From an uncultured Lachnospiraceae bacterium (GTDB lineage: Bacteria; Bacillota; Clostridia; Lachnospirales; Lachnospiraceae): a DNA stretch of 6,067 bases. Positions 1 through 5,777 of the stretch are shown piece after piece. Every line of letters starts with the position of its first letter. Position 1 is the first letter of the stretch. Where the stretch lies: NCBI GenBank assembly GCA_905236925.1, contig CAJOQS010000141.1:1-6067 (forward strand), in the 5' to 3' direction. A program made the translations under genes and the position numbers. A model generated the notes under the pieces. That model was not told the DNA's origin. It did not search any database and saw only the letters and a list, made by a program, of their open reading frames with translations.

Positions 1-279
1 AAACGGAAGGCACGAAAGCCGGGTGACTTTAGTCACCGCGGCGACATGAGCAAGAAGCCCGCGAAGCGGGCGGATTGCGAATGCGTGTCACTGAAACGGA
101 AGGCACGAAAGCCGGGTGACTTTAGTCACCGCGGCGACATGAGCAAGAAGCCCGAGAAGCGGGCGAATTGCGAATGCGTGTCGCTGAAACGGAAGGCACG
201 AAAGCCGGGTGACTTTAGTCACCGCGGCGACATGAGCAAGAAGCCCGCGAAGCGTGCGGATTGCGAATGCGTGTCGCTG
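1..279. repeat. 93-bp tandem repeat array, three units
   Basis: Three head-to-tail copies occupy 1-93, 94-186 and 187-279 with no spacers. Only four positions of the unit vary among the copies: unit position 62 (C/A), 69 (G/T), 73 (G/A) and 90 (A/G). The first copy starts exactly at the window edge, so the array probably continues to the left. Each unit carries inverted repeats. GGTGACT-TT-AGTCACC is perfect and present in all three (22-37 in unit 1). GCCCGC-GAA-GCGGGC is perfect in unit 1 (57-71), loses its closing pair in unit 2 and has one mismatch in unit 3. An imperfect CGGATT-GCG-AATGCG lies at 71-85. The length is a multiple of three, so the repeat can also be read as protein. The lack of unique spacers excludes a CRISPR array. 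Whether it is coding, a structured leader or an intergenic repeat family is open. Confidence 0.95.
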
Positions 280-294
280 AAAAACCACAAATGA
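1..294 (+). CDS. Possible repetitive Lys/Arg-rich protein, 5' partial, unknown function
   Basis: The frame is open from the left edge to a TGA at 292-294, giving at least 97 codons. It is built of a 31-residue repeat containing KARKPGDFSHRGD, MSKKPAKRAD and CECVSLK, and it ends in a short unique KNHK tail. The repeat is rich in Lys and Arg, has two cysteines spaced CEC, and includes an RGD triplet that is probably coincidental. An ATG occurs in each unit (46, 139, 232), but none has a recognisable Shine-Dalgarno site, so if real the gene starts upstream of the window. No signal peptide, membrane segment or known domain is visible. Of the four variable sites, two change the residue (Ala/Glu, Asp/Asn) and two are silent, so selection on protein is not demonstrated. 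The opposite strand is also open through most of the array, which is expected of any stop-poor repeat and weakens the coding case. The stop lies 20 bp before the acyl-CoA synthetase start, so the two would share a transcript. It may instead be a non-coding repeat. Confidence 0.35.
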   Translation, partial: KRKARKPGDFSHRGDMSKKPAKRADCECVSLKRKARKPGDFSHRGDMSKKPEKRANCECVSLKRKARKPGDFSHRGDMSKKPAKRADCECVSLKNHK

Positions 295-314
295 TTTTAA
301 GGAAGTAAGAGATT

Positions 315-1988
315 ATGCTTGAGAAGTATCTTCCGCGTACGGAGTTTAATTCCTATGAGGATTTTAAAGCCAACTACAAGGTCAATGTTCCCGAGAATTT
401 CAATTTCGGCTGGGATATAGTGGACGGCTGGGCCAAGGAGAAGCCCGAAAACCGCGCTCTGGTATGGTGTGACGACAACGGTGAGGAGAAGACCTTCACC
501 TTCGCCGAGATGAGCAGGCTTTCAAACCGCGCCGCGAATTACTTCAAGAGTCTCGGGATACATAAGGGCAGCGTTGTAATGATGATTCTCCGCCGCAGAT
601 ACGAGTACTGGATCTGCGCAACAGCTCTTATCAAGATCGGAGCGGTGCTTATACCGGGCACGCTGCAGCTGACTACGCATGATCTTGTATACCGCGCGAA
701 CGCTGCCGGGATCGAGATGTTCATCTCGCTCGACGATGATTTCGTAGTGACCCAGATAGAGAACACACTTCCCGAGGCACCTTCTGTAAAGAACGTCATG
801 CTCGCGAACGGTCACAGGGACGGCTGGCTTAACCTGCACGACGGAATGGATTCTTCCCCGGATGTCCTTGAACGCCCGACAGGCGATGAGGCCACCAGGA
901 ACAATGATGTGATGCAGATCTATTTTACATCGGGCACGACAGGAATGCCCAAGATGGTCACACACAATTATCTGCATCCGCTCGGACATATAGTTACCGC
1001 TAAATACTGGCAGTGTGTTCAGGAGAACAAGCTGCATATGAGCGTTTCGGATTCCGGCTGGGCAAAGTTCGGATGGGGCAAGATCTACGGTCAGTGGATC
1101 GCCGGAGCGACGGTATTCTGCTATGACATGAAGAAATTCATCCCGACGAATCTTCTTCAGAAGATACAGGATTACAAGCTCACCACCTTCTGCGCGCCTC
1201 CTACCATGTACAGGTTCATGCTCCAGGAGGATGTTGCATCCTATGATCTTTCTTCGGTTGTACGCTGGTGCACCGCAGGTGAGCCTCTTAATCCGGAGGT
1301 CGTAAGAAAATGGAAGGAACTGACCGGTCATACGATCGCGGAGGGCTTCGGACAGACGGAAGGAACCGTTCTTGCGGCGAACTTCCCCTGGTTTGAACCC
1401 AAGGCGGGTTCAATGGGCAAGCCTTCGCCTATTTATGATCTGAAACTGATAAACAGCGAGGGCCGCGAGGCCGAAGACGGTGAGGAAGGCGAGATAACGA
1501 TCTGCAATCTGGACAGGGAATACCCCATAGGCCTGTTCATCGGCTACTACCGCAACGAGGAACTTACAAAGGAAGCTGTCGGAAGCGGAAGCTACAATCT
1601 CAAGGATGTTGCATGGCGTGATCCCGACGGATATCTGTGGTTTGTGGGTCGACATGATGATGTTATCAAGTGTTCGGGCTACCGTATCGGTCCCTTCGAG
1701 GTCGAAAGTGCACTGATCACACATCCCGCAGTTGTTGAGTGTGCGATCACCGCTGCGCCCGATCCCGTCAGAGGTCAGGTCGTTAAGGCTACTGTTGTTC
1801 TCGCCAAGGGATATACCCCTTCCGACGAGCTTACGAAGGAGCTGCAGAACCACGTTAAGAAGAACACCGCTCCCTATAAGTATCCCAGGATCGTCGAGTA
1901 TGTGGATGAGCTTCCCAAAACTCTGGGCGGAAAGATAAAGCGTGCGCAGATCCGCAATGCGGATGCGGACAGGAACGAAAAGAAATAA
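315..1988 (+). CDS. AMP-forming acyl-CoA synthetase, MACS-like (ANL superfamily)
   Basis: This 557-residue cytoplasmic enzyme should activate a carboxylic acid with ATP to an acyl-adenylate and transfer it to coenzyme A. Length and core motifs fit a complete adenylate-forming enzyme. The phosphate-binding loop TSGTTGMPK is at 205-213. SDSGWAKFGWGKIYGQW, typical of medium-chain/MACS-type synthetases, is at 245-261, and AGEPLNPE at 321-328. The adenine-site motif GFGQTEG is at 344-350. Asp431, Arg446 (GRHDD) and the hinge segment IKCSGYRIGPFEVE at 451-464 follow. The C-terminal catalytic lysine is Lys540 in PKTLGGK. The usual TGD of the ribose-binding motif reads LKD here (429-431), with the Asp kept. 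The ATG at 315 is supported by AAGGAAG at 299-305. The gene lies 20 bp after the repeat frame and 16 bp before the lipoprotein gene, so cotranscription with the latter is likely. Substrate chain length cannot be read from the sequence: acetate, a short or medium fatty acid or an aromatic acid are all possible. Family assignment is firm, substrate is not. Confidence 0.93.
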   Translation: MLEKYLPRTEFNSYEDFKANYKVNVPENFNFGWDIVDGWAKEKPENRALVWCDDNGEEKTFTFAEMSRLSNRAANYFKSLGIHKGSVVMMILRRRYEYWICATALIKIGAVLIPGTLQLTTHDLVYRANAAGIEMFISLDDDFVVTQIENTLPEAPSVKNVMLANGHRDGWLNLHDGMDSSPDVLERPTGDEATRNNDVMQIYFTSGTTGMPKMVTHNYLHPLGHIVTAKYWQCVQENKLHMSVSDSGWAKFGWGKIYGQWIAGATVFCYDMKKFIPTNLLQKIQDYKLTTFCAPPTMYRFMLQEDVASYDLSSVVRWCTAGEPLNPEVVRKWKELTGHTIAEGFGQTEGTVLAANFPWFEPKAGSMGKPSPIYDLKLINSEGREAEDGEEGEITICNLDREYPIGLFIGYYRNEELTKEAVGSGSYNLKDVAWRDPDGYLWFVGRHDDVIKCSGYRIGPFEVESALITHPAVVECAITAAPDPVRGQVVKATVVLAKGYTPSDELTKELQNHVKKNTAPYKYPRIVEYVDELPKTLGGKIKRAQIRNADADRNEKK

Positions 1989-1990
1989 CT

Positions 1991-1994
1991 GGAG
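1991..1994 (+). promoter_or_regulatory. Ribosome binding site fixing the lipoprotein start
   Basis: GGAG lies 10 nt before the ATG at 2005. It favours that start over the in-frame ATG at 1942 inside the synthetase gene. The 1942 start would place 21 charged residues ahead of the signal peptide. Confidence 0.7.
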
Positions 1995-2004
1995 TATTCG
2001 GAAC

Positions 2005-2925
2005 ATGAAAAAGTTATTCTTGCTGATGCTCCTTTTCTGCATTGTTCTTACAGGCTGCACGGCAGGCGGAGACAGTGACTACTCCGAGGCTGTCAGGCTG
2101 TTCGGAGAAGGAGATTATGCCGGAGCGGAGGTCTTTTTTATCAAGGCCATTGAAGAAGGTAAAAAGGATCCCGTAAAAAGACTCGGACATGCCTATAACC
2201 TGATCGGGCTCGGAAAAAAAGAGGCTGCCCTCGAAGAGCTTGAGGGAATAAAGGACAGCTTTGAGGATGAAGCTACCCTTACTGCCGTAAGGAAAACCAT
2301 TATAGATATCCTGCTCGAGAACGGTGATTATCTTAAAGCCGCGGAGGGCTATGAGGAGCTTGCACAGCTCAGCACGGATGTCAGGGAATCGAGCGACTGC
2401 CTGATACAGGCCGCAGTGATAAAGGCCGACATGTACCGGGAAAAAGGCATGACGGATGAGCTTGAGACCGAGCTCAGGAACCTTATAAGCCTTAAGACCT
2501 TTGCCGACAGTGAGTATTATGAGCTGTATTCGATAGTCAGTGCCAGAGAGCGCAAGGAGTCCCGCTTAAGACTTGCGGACGAGATCGTTGCGTACATGAA
2601 CGGCCACTCCTCGTATATCTCGGATTACCGCCAGCTTGTCAGCGTTGTGTTTGATGCGGCGAAAACAGCTGAATACACGGAATGGACGAAAAGCGGAGAG
2701 GATTATTACGTTATCGCGGAGGAACTTATAGCCCGGGCCGAGGGAGGCGAAAACGGACTGACCGAGGACGAGGTCCTCAAATATAAAGTCATCATCGCGG
2801 AACGTCGCGGGAAGATGGAGGTGGCGTACAAACTTTTGGGTGTATATCTTAACCATTGTCCCGATGACGCATATGCCCAAAAGGAGATGGATTACCTCCA
2901 AAACCGTCTGGGCCTGGGTCAGTGA
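2005..2925 (+). CDS. TPR-repeat lipoprotein of unknown function
   Basis: From the ATG at 2005 the product is 306 residues. It begins with MKK, then a hydrophobic stretch (4-15) and a lipobox LTGC (15-18). It should therefore be exported, lipidated on Cys18 and anchored to the outer face of the membrane. The mature part is helical and acidic, with tetratricopeptide-like repeats: AVRLFGEGDYAGAEVFFIKA near 29-48, a second helix pair at about 60-82 (LGHAYNLIGLGKKEAALEEL), and a third at about 100-122 (DILLENGDYLKAAEGYEELA). The C-terminal part (about 255-300) looks like a more degenerate helical repeat. TPR solenoids usually bind protein partners or peptidoglycan-related complexes, and no enzymatic motif is seen. 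It sits 16 bp after the acyl-CoA synthetase and ahead of a strong terminator, so it is the last gene of that transcript. Any functional link to the synthetase is unproven and the exact role is unknown. Confidence 0.88.
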   Translation: MKKLFLLMLLFCIVLTGCTAGGDSDYSEAVRLFGEGDYAGAEVFFIKAIEEGKKDPVKRLGHAYNLIGLGKKEAALEELEGIKDSFEDEATLTAVRKTIIDILLENGDYLKAAEGYEELAQLSTDVRESSDCLIQAAVIKADMYREKGMTDELETELRNLISLKTFADSEYYELYSIVSARERKESRLRLADEIVAYMNGHSSYISDYRQLVSVVFDAAKTAEYTEWTKSGEDYYVIAEELIARAEGGENGLTEDEVLKYKVIIAERRGKMEVAYKLLGVYLNHCPDDAYAQKEMDYLQNRLGLGQ

Positions 2926-2989
2926 AAAGGCTTTAAAAACTAGAAACTACTCAAGTAGAATAGAAGGCGCTCTTGCGGACGACAAGTGT

Positions 2990-3024
2990 CGGCAACCACA
3001 ATATCTAGTGGTTGCCGTTTTTTT
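2990..3024 (+). terminator. Intrinsic terminator of the synthetase-lipoprotein transcript
   Basis: A perfect 10-bp stem, CGGCAACCAC (2990-2999) with GTGGTTGCCG (3008-3017), encloses an 8-nt AT-rich loop and is followed directly by seven T (3018-3024). It begins 65 bp after the lipoprotein stop. Its centre also matches the NrdR-box consensus (separate entry), so the same bases may act as DNA operator and RNA terminator. Confidence 0.93.
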
Positions 3025-3042
3025 GAAAAATATATGTTGTAT
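2996..3042. promoter_or_regulatory. Putative tandem NrdR boxes upstream of nrdD
   Basis: NrdR is the nucleotide-sensing repressor of ribonucleotide reductase genes, and its known operator is a pair of palindromic 16-mers with consensus acaCwAtATaTwGtgt. By hand alignment 2996-3011 (ccacaatatctagtgg) matches 13 of 16 positions, including all six strongly conserved ones. Positions 3027-3042 (aaaatatatgttgtat) match 12 of 16, including five of those six. The boxes are 15 bp apart, 31 bp centre to centre, which is the helical phasing typical of NrdR pairs. The second box ends 6 bp before the -35 of the nrdD promoter. An alternative, overlapping second match at 3034-3049 also scores 12 of 16 but is worse at the core positions and out of phase. 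The first box lies inside the terminator hairpin, so part of its symmetry is explained by that hairpin, but the AT core in the loop is not. Confidence 0.6.
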
Positions 3043-3048
3043 ATTGTG

Positions 3049-3077
3049 TTGACACTAATTTTTCGAAATGCTAAACT
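3049..3077 (+). promoter_or_regulatory. Vegetative promoter of nrdD
   Basis: A consensus -35 TTGACA (3049-3054) is separated by exactly 17 bp from TAAACT (3072-3077). The -10 is preceded by TG plus one base (3069-3071), an extended -10. The -10 hexamer alone matches 4 of 6. Transcription would start near 3084, giving a leader of roughly 78 nt. The promoter lies after the upstream terminator and just after the putative NrdR boxes, so a repressor bound there could block polymerase. Confidence 0.75.
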
Positions 3078-3129
3078 TTGAGTATAGGTTGTGCGTCGAT
3101 GCCGACCGTATTTTTTATAATCAATACAC

Positions 3130-3149
3130 GCCGGAAAACCGATTCCGGC
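3130..3149 (+). promoter_or_regulatory. Leader hairpin before the nrdD ribosome binding site
   Basis: GCCGGAA (3130-3136) pairs perfectly with TTCCGGC (3143-3149) around a 6-nt loop and ends 3 nt before the Shine-Dalgarno site. No T-run follows, so it is not a terminator. It could stabilise the mRNA 5' end or influence ribosome access. This is a structural observation only. Confidence 0.45.
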
Positions 3150-3152
3150 AAG

Positions 3153-3160
3153 AGGAGAGG
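3153..3160 (+). promoter_or_regulatory. Ribosome binding site fixing the nrdD start
   Basis: AGGAGAGG immediately precedes the ATG at 3162. It supports that start rather than the frame's upstream extension to a TTG at 3078, which overlaps the promoter -10 and lies ahead of the expected transcription start. Confidence 0.75.
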
Positions 3161-3161
3161 T

Positions 3162-5600
3162 ATGGACAATTTTAAGGTACTGAAACGCGACGGGGCGATC
3201 GCGGAGTTTAATCTGGAGAAGATTTCGGGAGCCATCAAGAAGGCCTTCAATGCAACGGAGAACCTTTATAATGATGACATCATCAATCTTCTCGCATTAA
3301 GAGTAACTGCCATGTTCCAGGCAAAGATCAAGGACGGGACCGTTGCTGTCGAGGATATCCAGGACTGTGTTGAGGAAACGCTCAACCAGGCGGGATACAG
3401 CGAAGTGGCGAAGGCTTACATCTTATACAGAAAACAGAGAGAAAAGCTCCGCAACATGAAGTCAACGATCCTTGACTACAAGGAGATCGTCGACAGCTAC
3501 GTTAAGGAGGAGGACTGGAGAGTTAAGGAGAACTCTACCGTCACATATTCGGTAGGAGGACTTATCCTTCACAATTCCGGCTCGGTAACCGCCAATTACT
3601 GGCTCAGCGAGATCTACGACGACGAGATCGCCAATGCACACCGCAACGCGGACATTCATATTCATGACCTCAGCATGCTTACCGGATACTGTGCCGGATG
3701 GTCGTTGAAGCAGCTCATCAAGGAAGGACTCGGAGGCATCCCCGGCAAGATTACATCTTCACCCGCGAAGCATCTTTCGACCCTCTGCAACCAGATGGTC
3801 AACTTCCTCGGAATCATGCAGAACGAGTGGGCCGGAGCCCAGGCATTCTCGTCCTTTGACACATACCTCGCACCTTTCGTTAAGATAGATAACCTTGACT
3901 ACGACGAAGTCAAGCAGTGCATACAGTGCTTCGTATACGGAGTCAACACCCCCAGCAGATGGGGAACCCAGGCTCCTTTCTCGAATATCACTCTGGACTG
4001 GACTGTTCCCAACGATCTGGCAGAGCTTCCCTGCATAATCGGCGGCAAGGAAGTTGACTTCTGCTATAAGGACTGCAAAAAAGAAATGGACATGGTCAAC
4101 AAGGCATTCCTTGAGATCATGATCGAAGGCGATGCCAACGGCAGAGGCTTCCAGTATCCCATCCCCACATATTCGATCACACGTGATTTCGACTGGAGCG
4201 ACACGGAGAACAACCGTCTCCTCTTCGAAATGACCGCCAAGTACGGTACACCTTACTTCAGCAACTATATCAACAGCGATATGGAGCCTTCGGATGTACG
4301 CTCGATGTGCTGCAGACTTCGTCTTGATCTTCGCGAGCTGCGCAAGAAGTCGGGCGGATTCTTCGGAAGCGGTGAGTCCACAGGTTCCGTGGGCGTTGTA
4401 ACGATCAACATTCCCCGTATCGCATACCTCAGCAGCAACGAGGACGAATTCTTCAAGCGTCTTGACCGCATGATGGATATCTCCGCACGTTCACTGAAGG
4501 TTAAGCGTGAGGTTATCACAAAGCTTCTCAATGAGGGTCTTTATCCTTACACCAAGCGTTATCTCGGCACATTTGCGAATCATTTCTCGACCATCGGTCT
4601 TGTTGGAATGAACGAGGCATGCCTTAACGCGAGCTGGATCGGAAGGGATCTTACCGACGTAAGGTCGCAGGATTTCACCGAGAAGGTCCTCAACCACATG
4701 AGAGAGAGACTGTCCGACTACCAGGAGGAGTACGGCGATCTCTACAACCTCGAGGCAACTCCCGCAGAGTCCACCAGCTACAGACTTGCAAAGCATGACC
4801 GCAAGCGCTGGCCCGATATCAAGACTGCCGGAGCGAGAGGCGACACACCTTACTACACCAACTCCAGCCACCTGCCCGTTGAATTCAGCGAGGACATCTT
4901 CGCAGCACTTGATATTCAGGACAGACTTCAGACCCTGTATACATCGGGAACCGTATTCCATGCGTTCCTCGGTGAGAAGCTTCCCACATGGGAGTCGGCA
5001 GCCAAGCTTGTCCGCACTATCGCGGAGAATTACAGGCTTCCCTACTATACCATGTCGCCCACCTATTCGATCTGCCGCGAGCACGGTTATCTGAACGGCG
5101 AGCAGTTCAAATGTCCTATCTGCGGCGAGGAGGCAGAAGTTTATTCAAGGATCACCGGCTACTATCGTCCGGTAAAGAACTGGAACGCCGGAAAGTCACA
5201 GGAATACAAGAACCGTACCGAGTACAAGCCGGAGAAGTACATGAACAGGTTCTCACTCGGATCAGGCTGCTGCAACACCGGAGCCACAGATGACATCACT
5301 CGTGCGCTTGACAGGAACACCGCTCCTCTTGATGCGGAGAAGGCTCTTACGAGCGAGCTGACGGACGGCATCTATCTGTTCACTACAAAGACCTGCCCTA
5401 ACTGCAAGCTTGCGAAGCAGTATCTTGAGGGCATTGATTATACAGTGATCGATGCGGAGGACGAGGCTGACCTTGCACGCGAGTGGGGCATCATGGCAGC
5501 GCCCACGCTTGTGGTTCTCAAGGAAGGCGCCAGAACCAAGTACGCGAACGCTTCGAACATCAAGAAATTTGCGGAGACTGTTTCGGCGGTATCGTTATAA
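3162..5600 (+). CDS. nrdD: Anaerobic (class III) ribonucleoside-triphosphate reductase with fused C-terminal NrdH/thioredoxin-like domain
   Basis: This 812-residue enzyme reduces ribonucleoside triphosphates to deoxyribonucleotides without oxygen, using a glycyl radical installed by the radical-SAM activase NrdG. An N-terminal ATP-cone spans about 4-95 (VLKRDGAIAEFNLEKI at its start) and senses ATP/dATP. The catalytic barrel follows, with HIHDLSMLTGYCAGWS (166-181, candidate active-site Cys177) and SMCCRLRLD (381-389, cysteine pair 383/384). A zinc site is seen as C638-x2-H641 and C651-x2-C654. The glycyl-radical motif RITGYYRPV is at 663-671, radical Gly666. Beyond that, where many NrdD proteins end, come a linker with GSGCCNTG (700-707) and a redoxin fold at about 734-812 with CPNC (745-748) and a cis-Pro motif AAPTLVV (779-785). 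This points to the subgroup reduced by NrdH/thioredoxin rather than formate, with the reductant carried on the same chain; that is an inference. No nrdG lies next to it in this window. Control by NrdR is suggested by the operator upstream. Identification as NrdD is firm. Confidence 0.97.
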   Translation: MDNFKVLKRDGAIAEFNLEKISGAIKKAFNATENLYNDDIINLLALRVTAMFQAKIKDGTVAVEDIQDCVEETLNQAGYSEVAKAYILYRKQREKLRNMKSTILDYKEIVDSYVKEEDWRVKENSTVTYSVGGLILHNSGSVTANYWLSEIYDDEIANAHRNADIHIHDLSMLTGYCAGWSLKQLIKEGLGGIPGKITSSPAKHLSTLCNQMVNFLGIMQNEWAGAQAFSSFDTYLAPFVKIDNLDYDEVKQCIQCFVYGVNTPSRWGTQAPFSNITLDWTVPNDLAELPCIIGGKEVDFCYKDCKKEMDMVNKAFLEIMIEGDANGRGFQYPIPTYSITRDFDWSDTENNRLLFEMTAKYGTPYFSNYINSDMEPSDVRSMCCRLRLDLRELRKKSGGFFGSGESTGSVGVVTINIPRIAYLSSNEDEFFKRLDRMMDISARSLKVKREVITKLLNEGLYPYTKRYLGTFANHFSTIGLVGMNEACLNASWIGRDLTDVRSQDFTEKVLNHMRERLSDYQEEYGDLYNLEATPAESTSYRLAKHDRKRWPDIKTAGARGDTPYYTNSSHLPVEFSEDIFAALDIQDRLQTLYTSGTVFHAFLGEKLPTWESAAKLVRTIAENYRLPYYTMSPTYSICREHGYLNGEQFKCPICGEEAEVYSRITGYYRPVKNWNAGKSQEYKNRTEYKPEKYMNRFSLGSGCCNTGATDDITRALDRNTAPLDAEKALTSELTDGIYLFTTKTCPNCKLAKQYLEGIDYTVIDAEDEADLAREWGIMAAPTLVVLKEGARTKYANASNIKKFAETVSAVSL

Positions 5601-5653
5601 ACCATTAAATACGACACTTACAACATGGCTTCATGCCGTCACACTCCTTTCGG

Positions 5654-5688
5654 GCCGTGGATCGATACCTGATCCGCGGCTTCTTTTT
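5654..5688 (+). terminator. Intrinsic terminator 1 after nrdD
   Basis: GCCGTGGATC (5654-5663) pairs with GATCCGCGGC (5671-5680) over 10 bp with one G-U wobble, around a 7-nt loop. TTCTTTTT (5681-5688) follows. It starts 53 bp after the nrdD stop. Confidence 0.88.
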
Positions 5689-5716
5689 GCCCTGCTGTTC
5701 AGGGCATGTTCTTTTT
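5688..5716 (+). terminator. Intrinsic terminator 2 after nrdD
   Basis: TGCCCTG (5688-5694) pairs with CAGGGCA (5700-5706) around a 5-nt loop. TGTTC and then five T (5712-5716) follow. It is weaker than the preceding one because the T-run is offset from the stem. The two hairpins abut, sharing the T at 5688, and form a back-up pair insulating the next gene. Confidence 0.7.
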
Positions 5717-5743
5717 GACATGGTATAAAGGGAATGGTATTAT
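5715..5743 (+). promoter_or_regulatory. Vegetative promoter of the response-regulator gene
   Basis: A consensus -35 TTGACA (5715-5720) is followed after exactly 17 bp by TATTAT (5738-5743), a 5 of 6 match. TGG (5735-5737) ahead of it makes an extended -10. The first two bases of the -35 lie in the T-run of the preceding terminator. Transcription would begin near 5750, giving a leader of under 30 nt. Confidence 0.82.
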
Positions 5744-5764
5744 AAAAGCAGATCTGAAGTGAGA

Positions 5765-5772
5765 GGGAGGAG
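5765..5772 (+). promoter_or_regulatory. Ribosome binding site fixing the GTG start
   Basis: GGGAGGAG, with GGAGG at 5766-5770, ends 5-7 nt before GTG at 5778. It is a near-ideal Shine-Dalgarno site and makes the GTG start credible in the absence of an in-frame ATG nearby. Confidence 0.8.
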
Positions 5773-5777
5773 ACGCG

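Noticed and set aside
1..279. CRISPR array
   Set aside because: The repeats are contiguous 93-bp units without unique spacers, and no cas gene is present.
88..288. Minus-strand open frame across the repeat array
   Set aside because: It is the mirror of the same 93-bp repeat, has no start signal in front, and follows automatically from a stop-poor unit whose length is a multiple of three.
522..1331. Long minus-strand frame of 269 codons inside the synthetase gene
   Set aside because: It is antisense to a gene with clear family motifs, resembles no protein I know and has no convincing start region. The same applies to the antisense frames at 1410-2060 and 4491-5084.
1942..2004. Upstream start for the lipoprotein gene, overlapping the synthetase
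   Set aside because: It would put 21 charged residues before the signal peptide, whereas ATG 2005 has a GGAG site and gives a normal lipoprotein leader.
2840..3052. Small plus-strand frame over the lipoprotein end and terminator
   Set aside because: It starts inside the lipoprotein gene, reads through the terminator hairpin and has no plausible protein features.
3095..3116. Attenuator in the nrdD leader (GTCG-ATGC-CGAC followed by a T-run)
   Set aside because: The stem is only 4 bp and the six T (3111-3116) are separated from it by several bases, too weak to call a terminator.
3078..3161. N-terminal extension of NrdD from TTG at 3078
   Set aside because: The TTG lies at the edge of the promoter -10 and before the expected transcript start. 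ATG 3162 has a strong ribosome site and the ATP-cone begins right after it.
5452..5718. Plus-strand frame over the nrdD end and its terminators
   Set aside because: It is a shadow of the redoxin domain in another frame and runs through both terminator hairpins.
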